Below are positions 56,705-64,000 of a stretch of 64,000 nt of DNA, one piece after another. The position numbers and the translations under genes are program-made. The notes below the pieces were generated by a model. It was not told where the DNA came from. It made no database searches and was given only the letters and a program-made list of their open reading frames with translations. Origin of the DNA: Acidimicrobiia bacterium (lineage in GTDB: Bacteria > Actinomycetota > Acidimicrobiia > Acidimicrobiales > Aldehydirespiratoraceae); contig JAJEHD010000013.1 in assembly GCA_022819505.1 (NCBI GenBank), positions 62,001-126,000 of the forward strand, given 5' to 3'. Each line of letters starts with the position of its first letter. The stretch's first letter is position 1.

Positions 56705-57460
56705 ATGACCAGTCCCTTCAGAACCGAGATCGCAGGCGGCATAGCCGAGCTCGAGCTGTGCAATCCGCCCGTCAACGCCTTCGGCGTGGACGCCCAGTTC
56801 GCGCTGGCCGCGGAGGTAGAGGCGCTGGGGCGCCGCGACGACGTGCGGGTGATCGTCATCGCGGCGGTGGGCAAGGGCTTCTTCGCCGGGCTCGACATCA
56901 AGGAGATGGCCGCCGACCCGAGCCTCATCGTGCCCGCCAACAGAGCCAACTACGACACCTTCGCGGCCATCCACCTGAACCCGAAGCCGGTGATCGCGGC
57001 CGTGCACGGCTATGTGCTGGGCGGCGGCATCGGGATCGCGGGCTCCGCCGACATCCTGATCGCAGCCGACGACGCCTACTTCGGGGTGCCCGAGATCGAC
57101 CGCGGCGGCATGGGCATGGGCGCCCACCTGCAGCGCATGTTCAGCCTGCAGAAGGTCCGCTACATGTACTTCACCGGCGACACCATCGACGCGGCTGAGG
57201 CGTACCGCCTGGGCGCGGTCGAGCGGGTCGTGCAGCGAGCCGAGCTGCGCCCGATCGCCCGCGAGATCGCGACCCGGATAGCGGCCAAGTCGCCCCAGAT
57301 GGTCAACGTGGCCAAACGGTCGCTCAACGGGGTGGAGGACGGGAGCCTCGAGAACAAGTACCGCTGGGAGCAGGGCTTCACCTTCGAGGCCTACCTGCTG
57401 GCCGACTCGGCCGAGGCCCGAGAGGCCTTCGCGGAGGGGCGCGAGGCTGACTTCGGGTAG
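56705..57460 (+). CDS. Enoyl-CoA hydratase/isomerase family protein
   Basis: A 251-residue crotonase-fold protein. The first oxyanion-hole block is [11 protein letters not shown], and the second is [28 protein letters not shown] is the catalytic loop, with Gly-rich sequence where a hydratase would have its second Glu, so isomerase or other activity is possible. No partner oxidation gene is adjacent. Confidence 0.86.
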   Translation: MTSPFRTEIAGGIAELELCNPPVNAFGVDAQFALAAEVEALGRRDDVRVIVIAAVGKGFFAGLDIKEMAADPSLIVPANRANYDTFAAIHLNPKPVIAAVHGYVLGGGIGIAGSADILIAADDAYFGVPEIDRGGMGMGAHLQRMFSLQKVRYMYFTGDTIDAAEAYRLGAVERVVQRAELRPIAREIATRIAAKSPQMVNVAKRSLNGVEDGSLENKYRWEQGFTFEAYLLADSAEAREAFAEGREADFG

Positions 57461-57503
57461 TGTCTCGCCCTCCCCGCGATCTCGAATCGAAAGGACTGTG
57501 GCG

Positions 57504-58868
57504 ATGGCCGACGACTACTACCGCGTGACGCTTCCGGAATCTGAGATGCCCACCCAGTGGTACAACGTGATCCCGGACCTGCCCGCGCCCCCGCCCCCGC
57601 CGCTGCATCCCGGCACCCTGGAGCCGGCCGGGCCCGACGACCTGGCCCCGCTGTTCCCGATGGGCCTGATCCTGCAGGAGGTGGCCAGCGACTCCTTCAT
57701 CGACATCCCCGGCGGCGTGATCGACGTGCTGCGCCTGTGGCGCCCCAGCCCGCTGTTCAGGGCCCGCCGCCTCGAGAAGGCTCTAGACACCCCGGCCAAG
57801 ATCTTCTACAAGTACGAGGGAGTCAGCCCGGCCGGCTCCCATAAGCCCAACACCGCGGTCCCGCAGGCGTACTACAACCACGTCGAGGGGGTGACCAAGC
57901 TCACCACCGAGACCGGCGCGGGCCAGTGGGGCAGCGCGCTGGCCTTCGCCTGCGCCCAGTACGACATGGAGTGCGAGGTGTGGCAGGTGGCCGCGTCGTA
58001 CCGCCAGAAGCCCTACCGCAAGACGATGATGGAGGTGTGGGGGGCCACCGTGCATCCCAGCCCCTCACAGGTCACCGAGTACGGCCGCAGCCTGCTGGAC
58101 GCCGACCCGGACCATCCAGGCTCGCTCGGGATCGCCATCTCGGAGGCCATCTCGGTGGCGGCCGCCGACCCGGCGGTGCGCTACTCGCTGGGCAGCGTGC
58201 TCAACCACGTGATCCTGCACCAGACGATCATCGGCGAGGAGGCCCTGCTCCAGCTGGCCATGGTGGGGGAGACCCCCGACCTGCTGGTGGGCTGCACCGG
58301 CGGAGGGTCCAACTTCGGCGGGCTGGCCATGCCGTTCCTGCGGGAGAAGCTGGCCGGCAACATGGCGCCGGTCATCCGCTGCGTGGAGCCCGCCGCGTGC
58401 CCGTCGCTGACCAGGGGCGAGTACCGCTACGACTTCGGCGACACCGCCTGCACCACTCCGCTGCTCAAGATGCACACCCTGGGCCACGGGTTCATCCCCG
58501 AGCCGATCCACGCGGGCGGCCTGCGCTACCACGGGATGTCGCCGCTCATCTCCCACGTCTACGACCTGGGCCTCACCGAGGCGGTGGCTATCGACCAGAC
58601 CGAGTGCTTCGCGGCCGCCCTGCAGTTCGCCCGCACCGAGGGGATCGTGCCCGCCCCCGAGCCCACCCATGCCCTGGCCGCGGCCATCCGCGAGGCTCTG
58701 GCCTGCAAGGAGTCGGGCGAATCCAAGACCATCCTCACGGCGCTGTGCGGCCACGGCCACCTGGACCTGGCGGCCTACGAGGACTACATCGCGGGCGCGC
58801 TGGCCGACTTCGACCTGTCCGACGAGGCCCTGGCCCAATCGATGCAGGCAATCCCCGCCCTGCCCTGA
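57504..58868 (+). CDS. trpB: TrpB2-type tryptophan synthase beta-like enzyme
   Basis: A 454-residue PLP enzyme of the TrpB2 (TrpB-like) group, longer than the TrpB1 partner of TrpA. The PLP Lys is in [20 protein letters not shown] holds the catalytic Glu, and the phosphate loop is [10 protein letters not shown]. TrpB2 makes Trp from serine and free indole. No trp operon is adjacent, so a salvage role is plausible. ATG 57504 is eight bases after AAAGGA. Confidence 0.92.
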   Translation: MADDYYRVTLPESEMPTQWYNVIPDLPAPPPPPLHPGTLEPAGPDDLAPLFPMGLILQEVASDSFIDIPGGVIDVLRLWRPSPLFRARRLEKALDTPAKIFYKYEGVSPAGSHKPNTAVPQAYYNHVEGVTKLTTETGAGQWGSALAFACAQYDMECEVWQVAASYRQKPYRKTMMEVWGATVHPSPSQVTEYGRSLLDADPDHPGSLGIAISEAISVAAADPAVRYSLGSVLNHVILHQTIIGEEALLQLAMVGETPDLLVGCTGGGSNFGGLAMPFLREKLAGNMAPVIRCVEPAACPSLTRGEYRYDFGDTACTTPLLKMHTLGHGFIPEPIHAGGLRYHGMSPLISHVYDLGLTEAVAIDQTECFAAALQFARTEGIVPAPEPTHALAAAIREALACKESGESKTILTALCGHGHLDLAAYEDYIAGALADFDLSDEALAQSMQAIPALP

Positions 58869-58879
58869 GGGCGCGGGCG

Positions 58880-58900
58880 CGCCGCCGTCGGTGGGCGGCG
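58880..58900. terminator. Hairpin between convergent trpB and pntB
   Basis: CGCCGCC and GGCGGCG form a seven-base perfect stem with a seven-base loop in the 39-base gap between two convergent stop codons. Confidence 0.55.
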
Positions 58901-58907
58901 GTCCCGG

Positions 58908-60284
58908 TCAGATCTGCTGGAGGGCCTTGGTGATGCCGACCACGGCCTCGCGGCCGTCGCCGAAGAGCATCATCGAGTTGTCCGCCGCGAACAGCGGATT
59001 GGGGATGCCGGCGAATCCGGGGCTGAGGCTGCGCTTGATCACTACCACCGCCTGGCTCTTGTCCACGTCCAGTATCGGCATCCCCGCGATCGGGCTGGAC
59101 GGATCGGTGCGAGCGATCGGGTTCACCACGTCGTTGGCGCCCAGCACGATGGTCACGTCGGTCTGCTCGAAGGTGGGGTTGATGTCGTCCATCTCGATCA
59201 GCTTCTCGTAGCTGATCTCGGCCTCGGCCAGCAGCACGTTCATGTGGCCGGGCATGCGACCGGCCACCGGATGGATCCCGAACACCACCTCGGTGCCGCG
59301 CTCCTCCAAGCGCCGGGCCAGGTCCCGTACCGCGTGCTGGGCCTGGGCCACCGCCAAGCCGTAGCCGGGCACGACGGCGACCCGCTCGGCCGACTCGAGC
59401 AGCATGGCCACGTCGTCAGCCGATGTGGAGCGGACCTTGCCCGCGTACACGTCGTCGGCGCTGGGGCCGCCCGCCCCCGACGGCGCGGGGCTGAACATCA
59501 CTGCCGGCAGCGACCGGTTCATGGCGACGCACATGATCTGGGTGAGGATCAGCCCGCTGGCGCCGACCAGCGAGCCGGCGATGATCAGCAGCGAGTTGTC
59601 GAGCACGAAGCCGGCTGCGACTGCGGCCATGCCCGACAGCGAGTTGAGCAGCGCGATCACGACCGGCATGTCGGCGCCGCCGATGGGCGACACCACCAGG
59701 ACGCCGAGCACGGCCCCGACGGCCACCAGCAGCCACAGCCACAGCGGGTTGCTGGCGTCCACCACCATCAGGATCCCGAACACCACCGCAGCTGCCGCGC
59801 CGGTGACGCTCACGATCCTCATCCCCGGGAATCCGGACCAGCGCAGGGACTCCTGGAGCTTGCCGAAGGCGATGAGGCTGCCGGTGAAGGTGAGCGCGCC
59901 GATGATCGAGGCCAGCGCGGCCGCGGCCGAGAGCCGGGCCGAGGCGGTGTCGAGGTCCGAGGCCTCGATGTACGAAGCGGCCGCCACCAGCACCGACGCG
60001 CCGCCCCCGAAACCGTTGAACAGCGCCACCAGCTCAGGCATGCCCGTCATCTGCACCCTCACGGCCAGCAGCGCCCCCACCGCCGCGCCCAGTACCAGGC
60101 CGCCGACGATCCACTCGAAGCTCAGGATCGAGTTGTCGGCGAGGGTGACAACCACCGCGATGAGCATCCCCGTCGCGCCGAGCTGGTTGCCCCTGACCGC
60201 GGTACGGGGCCGGCTCAGCCGCTTGAGGCCGAGAATGAACAGCACCGCCGCGACGAGGTACCCGAGCGTGGTCCAGTCGTCCAT
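58908..60284 (-). CDS. pntB: NAD(P) transhydrogenase beta subunit
   Basis: A 458-residue subunit with about eight to nine membrane segments (domain II) and a C-terminal NADP-binding domain III (V-V-P-G-Y-G-L-A-V-A-Q-A-Q, F-G-I-H-P-V-A-G-R-M-P-G-H-M, D-V-T-I-V-L-G-A-N-D-V-V-N-P). It couples proton entry to hydride transfer from NADH to NADP. ATG 60284 overlaps the upstream stop by one base. A much longer frame upstream of this ATG is a shadow of the other pnt genes. Confidence 0.95.
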   Translation of the reverse strand: MDDWTTLGYLVAAVLFILGLKRLSRPRTAVRGNQLGATGMLIAVVVTLADNSILSFEWIVGGLVLGAAVGALLAVRVQMTGMPELVALFNGFGGGASVLVAAASYIEASDLDTASARLSAAAALASIIGALTFTGSLIAFGKLQESLRWSGFPGMRIVSVTGAAAAVVFGILMVVDASNPLWLWLLVAVGAVLGVLVVSPIGGADMPVVIALLNSLSGMAAVAAGFVLDNSLLIIAGSLVGASGLILTQIMCVAMNRSLPAVMFSPAPSGAGGPSADDVYAGKVRSTSADDVAMLLESAERVAVVPGYGLAVAQAQHAVRDLARRLEERGTEVVFGIHPVAGRMPGHMNVLLAEAEISYEKLIEMDDINPTFEQTDVTIVLGANDVVNPIARTDPSSPIAGMPILDVDKSQAVVVIKRSLSPGFAGIPNPLFAADNSMMLFGDGREAVVGITKALQQI

Positions 60285-60601
60285 CACGACTCGCCTCCAC
60301 CGCTGCCGGTGGGCGCGTCCCGGCGGCGCTTGGGCCGGAACATGTGCAGCATCCGGTGGGTCACCAGGAAGCCGCCCACCACGTTGATCATCGCCAGCGT
60401 CACCGCCGCGAAGCCGAGCACCGTCGTGAACGTGCGGTGATCGGCGCCGGCAGCCACCAGAGCGCCCACGATCGTGATGCCGGAGATGGCGTTCGAGCCC
60501 GACATCAGGGGCGTGTGCAGCGTCGGGGGCACCTTGGTTATCAGCTCGACGCCGAGGAACACGGCCATGACGAACAGCGTGACGGCGACCAGAAGATCCA
60601 T
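60284..60601 (-). CDS. pntAB: NAD(P) transhydrogenase alpha subunit, membrane part
   Basis: A 105-residue protein with three to four membrane helices (L-L-V-A-V-T-L-F-V-M-A-V-F-L-G, I-V-G-A-L-V-A-A, V-T-L-A-M-I-N-V-V-G-G-F-L-V-T) and the T-P-L-M-S-G-S-N-A-I-S-G block. It is the second part of the split alpha subunit and completes the proton channel with PntB. Three bases after pntA part 1. Confidence 0.92.
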   Translation of the reverse strand: MDLLVAVTLFVMAVFLGVELITKVPPTLHTPLMSGSNAISGITIVGALVAAGADHRTFTTVLGFAAVTLAMINVVGGFLVTHRMLHMFRPKRRRDAPTGSGGGES

Positions 60602-60604
60602 CGT

Positions 60605-61789
60605 CTATCCCTCCGCGCCCGCTTCGTCCGGAGTTGCGCTCCCGCCGAGAGCGGCGGCCACCTCCGGGTTCACCACCTCGCCGTCGAGCGACACGAGCAT
60701 GGCCGCGAGGATCTCGTCGTCGGTGCGGAGGTCCATCTCGCCGTCGGGAGCGAGGTGGCGCAGCACCGCGACGAGGTTGCGGGAGAACATCTGGCTGGCG
60801 TGGCGAGCGCACCGCGACACCAGGTCGGTGGGGGCCAGGACGGTCACGCCGCTCCGGTCGACCTCGACGTCGGACTGTGACACGGCGCAATTGCCGCCCC
60901 GCTCCGAGGCCAGATCGATAACGACCGAGCCGGGCGCCATGGCATCGACCATCGCTGCGGTGAGGAGCAGGGGCGAGGCTCGCCCGGGGATGGCCGCGGT
61001 GGTGATGACGACGTCGGACGCGGCCACGTAGGGGGCCAGCAGCTCCTGCTGCCTGTCGGCGACATTGTCGCTCTGGGCCCGCGCGTAGCCCCCGGCGTCC
61101 TCGGCACTGGCCATGTCGGCCCCTGCGGCGCTGAGGTCGAGTTCCACCGCGCGGGCGCCCATCGAGCGGATCTGCTCGACGGCCGCGGGGCGCACGTCGT
61201 AGCCCTCGACCACTGCGCCAAGGCGTCGGGCCGTGGCGATGGCCTGCAGGCCGGCCACGCCGGCGCCCAGCACCAGAACCCGAGCCGGCGCCAGCGTGCC
61301 GGCGGCGGTCATCATCAGCGGGAACATCTGCGGCAGCCGGCTGGCAGCCACAAGCACCGACTCGTAGCCGGCGATGGTGCCCATCGACGACAGCACGTCC
61401 ATGCTCTGGGCCCGGGTGATTCGCGGGACCAGGTCCAGGGAGAAGGCAGTGGTCCCACTGTCGGCGTGCCGCTGCGCTCGCTGAGGCATCCAAAGCGGGT
61501 CGAACACGCCGATGAAGGCGGCCGGGGCCGAGCCGCTCTGCCCGCGGCCCGGCTCGCCCTCCGGGAGGTCGCGCACGGAGACCAGCAGGTCGGCCGCCCC
61601 GACCTCGGAGGACTGGGCGACCGAAGCCCCCGCCTCCCGGTACGAGCCGTCGACGATCCCAGCATCCAAACCGGCGCCGGGCTCGACGACCACGTCGAAG
61701 CCGTGCTGCACCAGCGTCTCGACCCCGGCGGGTACGAGAGCCACGCGTTTCTCCCCAGGCGCGGATTCGCGCAGCATTCCTAGGCGCAC
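60605..61789 (-). CDS. pntAA: NAD(P) transhydrogenase alpha subunit, NAD-binding part
   Basis: A 394-residue NAD-binding domain I, related to alanine dehydrogenase. Blocks are R-E-S-A-P-G-E-K-R-V-A-L-V-P, S-M-G-T-I-A-G-Y, V-L-V-L-G-A-G-V-A-G-L-Q-A-I (NAD fold), and V-I-T-T-A-A-I-P-G-R-A-S-P. First gene of the three-gene pnt operon. GTG 61789. Splitting of alpha into two genes is usual in actinobacteria. Confidence 0.94.
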   Translation of the reverse strand: MRLGMLRESAPGEKRVALVPAGVETLVQHGFDVVVEPGAGLDAGIVDGSYREAGASVAQSSEVGAADLLVSVRDLPEGEPGRGQSGSAPAAFIGVFDPLWMPQRAQRHADSGTTAFSLDLVPRITRAQSMDVLSSMGTIAGYESVLVAASRLPQMFPLMMTAAGTLAPARVLVLGAGVAGLQAIATARRLGAVVEGYDVRPAAVEQIRSMGARAVELDLSAAGADMASAEDAGGYARAQSDNVADRQQELLAPYVAASDVVITTAAIPGRASPLLLTAAMVDAMAPGSVVIDLASERGGNCAVSQSDVEVDRSGVTVLAPTDLVSRCARHASQMFSRNLVAVLRHLAPDGEMDLRTDDEILAAMLVSLDGEVVNPEVAAALGGSATPDEAGAEG

Positions 61790-61883
61790 GAGAGATGGAG
61801 CCTAGCGGTACGGACAGGGTTCGCTCGCCTGGCAGTACGGCCTCTAGTCTCCGGCTGTCCGCATCCCGTCGATGCTCTGAGAG

Positions 61884-63440
61884 GTGAGCGTGAGCACCAT
61901 CATCCACTCCAGCCCCCTGCCCGATGTGGCCATTCCCGACCAGTCCATCACCGACTGCGTGTTTGCGTCGGCGGCCGAGCGCGCCGACGAAGTCGCCATT
62001 ACCGACGGGGACGCCTCGTCCTACACCTATTCGCAGTTGCACGGCGCGGTTCGCAGCCTCGGCGGGGGGCTGAGCTCCATGGGCGTGGGCCCGGGCACCA
62101 CTGTCGCCCTGCTGGCGCCCAACGTCCCCGAGTACGCCATCGCCTTTCACGGCATCGCACTGGCGGGCGGCACGGTCACCACCATCAATCCCACCTACCG
62201 GCCCGAGGAGGTGGGCTTCCAGCTCCTGGACGCGGCCGCGTCGCTGCTGGTGACCATCCCGATGTTCCTCGAGACCGCCCGGGCCGCCGCGGAGGGCACC
62301 GGAGTAGAGGAGATCGTGGTCATGGGCGAGGCCGACGGCGCGACACCGTTCGCGTCGTTGTTCGGCGAGCCCATCGACCAGGTGCCGGTCGACTACGCGG
62401 AGCACGTGGTCGTGCTGCCCTACTCGTCGGGCACCACCGGTCTGCCCAAAGGGGTGATGCTCACCCACCGGAACCTCGTCGCCAACATCGCCCAGATGGA
62501 GCACACCTTCATCCCCGAGGAGGGGGAGGTAGCCCTAGCCGCGCTGCCGTTCTTCCACATCTACGGGATGCAGGTGCTGATGAACATGCTGCTGGCCTTC
62601 GGCGTGAGGGTGGTGACCATGCCCCGCTTCGACATGGTGCGAGCGCTGGAACTCGTGCAGAGCGAGAAGATCACCCGGTTCTTCGCGGTGCCGCCCATGG
62701 TGCTGGGACTGGCCAAGCATCCGGCCGTGGATGAGTTCGACCTCTCGTCGGTCAAGCAGATCTTCTCGGGCGCGGCCCCGCTCGGCGCGGACCTGGCCGC
62801 GGCGGCCGCCGCCCGGGTGGGCTGCGAGGTTGTGCAGGGATACGGGATGACGGAGCTCAGCCCGGTCAGCCACTGCACGCCCTCGGGCCAGTTCCGGCCG
62901 GGCACCAGCGGAGTGACCATCTCCAATACCGAGATCCGCATCGTGGACCCCGCAACGGGAGCCGACCTGGACGTGGGCGGGCGAGGCGAGCTGCTGGTGC
63001 GGGGCCCGCAGGTGATGAAGGGCTACCTCAACAACTCCGAGGCCACTGCCGAGACCCTCGACCCCGACGGCTGGCTCCACACCGGCGACGTGGCCGTGCT
63101 CGACGGTGACGACCACGTCTCGATAGTCGACCGCATCAAGGAGCTGATCAAGTACAAGGGCTTCCAGGTGGCTCCCGCGGAGCTGGAGGCGGTGCTGATC
63201 ACCCATCCGGCGGTGGCCGACGCAGCCGTGATCGGCGTGTACGACGAGGAGTCCGGGGAGCTTCCCAAGGCCTTCATCTCACTGACTCCCGGCGCGGAGG
63301 CTCCCAGCCTCGAGGAACTCCAGGCCCATGTGGGGGAGCATCTGGCCACCTACAAGCAGGTGCGGGTCCTCGAGGTGCTCGAGGCCATCCCGAAGAGCGC
63401 CTCAGGCAAGATCCTGCGCCGCGAGCTCAGGGACCGCTGA
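61884..63440 (+). CDS. 4-coumarate-CoA-ligase-like acyl-CoA synthetase
   Basis: A 518-residue ANL-family adenylate-forming enzyme. The P-loop A3 motif is Y-S-S-G-T-T-G-L-P-K-G, followed by Y-G-M-T-E, the hinge D-R-I-K-E-L-I-K-Y-K-G-F-Q-V, and the catalytic Lys in P-K-S-A-S-G-K-I-L-R. It activates an acid to its CoA thioester via acyl-AMP. The family spans aromatic, medium and long-chain acids; the substrate is not clear. A second in-frame GTG at 61890 is an alternative start. TAGTCT at 61846 is a likely -10. Confidence 0.92.
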   Translation: MSVSTIIHSSPLPDVAIPDQSITDCVFASAAERADEVAITDGDASSYTYSQLHGAVRSLGGGLSSMGVGPGTTVALLAPNVPEYAIAFHGIALAGGTVTTINPTYRPEEVGFQLLDAAASLLVTIPMFLETARAAAEGTGVEEIVVMGEADGATPFASLFGEPIDQVPVDYAEHVVVLPYSSGTTGLPKGVMLTHRNLVANIAQMEHTFIPEEGEVALAALPFFHIYGMQVLMNMLLAFGVRVVTMPRFDMVRALELVQSEKITRFFAVPPMVLGLAKHPAVDEFDLSSVKQIFSGAAPLGADLAAAAAARVGCEVVQGYGMTELSPVSHCTPSGQFRPGTSGVTISNTEIRIVDPATGADLDVGGRGELLVRGPQVMKGYLNNSEATAETLDPDGWLHTGDVAVLDGDDHVSIVDRIKELIKYKGFQVAPAELEAVLITHPAVADAAVIGVYDEESGELPKAFISLTPGAEAPSLEELQAHVGEHLATYKQVRVLEVLEAIPKSASGKILRRELRDR

Positions 63441-63489
63441 GAGCTCCAACAATCCGCGCCCGGCATGCATGGTTGGGGTGCGGTTCGTC

Positions 63490-63548
63490 TAGGGTGCTAC
63501 GCGATGTCCGCAGCCGGCCCACGCCCGGCACAAGAACACGAGAAAGGA
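63490..63548 (+). promoter_or_regulatory. Promoter and ribosome binding site of the DyP-type gene
   Basis: TAGGGT (63490-63495) fits the TAnnnT -10 pattern and AGAAAGGA (63541-63548) is nine bases before ATG 63558, so this gene has a conventional leader. Confidence 0.5.
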
Positions 63549-63557
63549 ACGCAACCG

Positions 63558-64000
63558 ATGGCAACACCGCAGGCGGCGATTCTCACCGATTTGGAGAAGT
63601 ACCAGTGGTACACCCACATGAGCCGGGTCGACGGCGCCGACCTCGACGTGATCCGCCAGGCGCTGAGCGACTGCCGCGCCGACGCCGCGGCCCAGGGTGT
63701 GAACCTCTGCATCCTGCTGGGCCCGACGCTGGCCGCGGACCTCGGCATCGAGACCGGAACCGACTTCCAGCCGTACCCCGGCTACACGTCTCCTGACGGT
63801 TCCAGGGTGGCCAAGGGCACCCAGGAAGAGCTGCTCATCTGGGTCCACGACGATGAGAAGGACCTGATCTGGGAGGTCCAGCACACGTTCCGGCGTGCCG
63901 TGGCCGGCCACATGGCGGTGGCCCGCGAGACGCCGACGTTCATCTACAAGAACAGCCTCGACCTCACCGGCCACATCGACGGCACCGGCAACCCCGAGCC
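63558..64000 (+). CDS. DyP-type heme peroxidase, N-terminal part (runs off window)
   Basis: 147 residues are visible with no stop before the window edge. The segment ends L-D-L-T-G-H-I-D-G-T-G-N-P-E, matching the DyP catalytic GxxDG motif (G-H-I-D-G) that carries the distal Asp. The preceding ferredoxin-like fold (L-L-I-W-V-H-D-D-E-K-D and the N-terminal helix D-L-D-V-I-R-Q-A-L) agrees. The family, including YfeX-like members, oxidises dyes, lignin compounds or porphyrinogens with peroxide, and some are encapsulin cargo. The proximal His and C-terminus are not visible. Confidence 0.85.
   Translation, partial: MATPQAAILTDLEKYQWYTHMSRVDGADLDVIRQALSDCRADAAAQGVNLCILLGPTLAADLGIETGTDFQPYPGYTSPDGSRVAKGTQEELLIWVHDDEKDLIWEVQHTFRRAVAGHMAVARETPTFIYKNSLDLTGHIDGTGNPE

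Noticed and set aside
58908..62504. Very long minus-strand open frame of about 1,200 codons
   Set aside because: It contains pntB at its 3' end, but upstream of ATG 60284 it crosses pntAB, pntAA and the antisense of the acyl-CoA ligase with Arg/Gly/Ala-rich nonsense. High GC makes stop codons rare.

Overview
The window is a high-GC, gene-dense stretch of a bacterial chromosome that looks actinobacterial. Pointers are a 13E12/DUF222 HNH endonuclease, a RamB-like regulator beside isocitrate lyase, the phoH-ybeY-corC-era-uppS-recO-glyQS-dnaG housekeeping run, frequent GTG/TTG starts, and many start codons lying 6-9 bases after a TAnnnT -10 hexamer (leaderless transcription). The many acyl-CoA dehydrogenases, enoyl-CoA hydratases, flavin monooxygenase, TauD-type oxygenase and PPC/SLH-type surface genes fit the class Acidimicrobiia best, possibly a marine or host-associated member. 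That placement is inference; no rRNA is present.

Layout. 0-6.1 kb: end of a 2-oxoglutarate oxygenase-like gene, a DsbA-family protein, a Baeyer-Villiger-type monooxygenase, then an unstable zone with an HNH gene, a VapBC pair and decayed pieces of vapC, the monooxygenase and an SLH protein. 6.1-15.4 kb: ppc, a geranylgeranyl-reductase-like flavoprotein, an orphan metal ABC ATPase with a His-rich tail, a TauD dioxygenase, ung, ogt, uridine kinase and an aminotransferase. 15.5-20.2 kb: a four-gene catabolic operon (amidohydrolase, acyl-CoA dehydrogenase, crotonase, dienoyl-CoA-reductase-like SDR). 20.3-25.4 kb: two tandem 832-residue secreted paralogues. 25.5-29.9 kb: a zinc homeostasis block with a CDF exporter, a His/Cys-rich protein and a Fur/Zur regulator on the minus strand, and znuA-znuB on the plus strand, with a Zur-box-like palindrome between. 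29.9-33.2 kb: UbiD decarboxylase, COG0523 GTPase and NYN protein. 33.3-36.7 kb: tRNA-Lys, tRNA-His, tRNA-Arg, isocitrate lyase and its likely regulator. 36.7-44.8 kb: the housekeeping run ending in tRNA-Asn. 44.8-47.6 kb: HigBA, tRNA-Met and an AbiEi-Fic fusion. 47.8-52.8 kb: a paired acyl-CoA dehydrogenase, a peroxiredoxin with an in-frame UGA at its catalytic position, an inositol-phosphatase-like gene and a DUF4389 membrane protein. 52.9-56.6 kb: tRNA-Val, an iteron-preceded AAA/DUF4143 gene, a Cache lipoprotein and a Thr-rich surface protein. 56.7-64 kb: crotonase, TrpB2, three-subunit transhydrogenase, acyl-CoA ligase and the start of a DyP-type peroxidase.

The strongest unexpected signal is at 50071-50532: an otherwise intact PrxQ/Bcp peroxiredoxin in which UGA replaces the peroxidatic cysteine codon, the resolving cysteine five residues later is kept, and a small stem-loop of bacterial SECIS type follows. 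This is best read as a selenocysteine peroxiredoxin.

A second theme is zinc: import (ZnuAB), probable import ATPase 17 kb away, export (CDF), sensing (Zur), a His/Cys repeat protein and a COG0523 metallochaperone-like GTPase, several of them carrying extreme His/Asp/Glu-rich segments. A third is local genome instability: three places where an intact gene has a decayed fragment of itself nearby, flanking toxin-antitoxin, HNH or AAA/DUF4143 genes.
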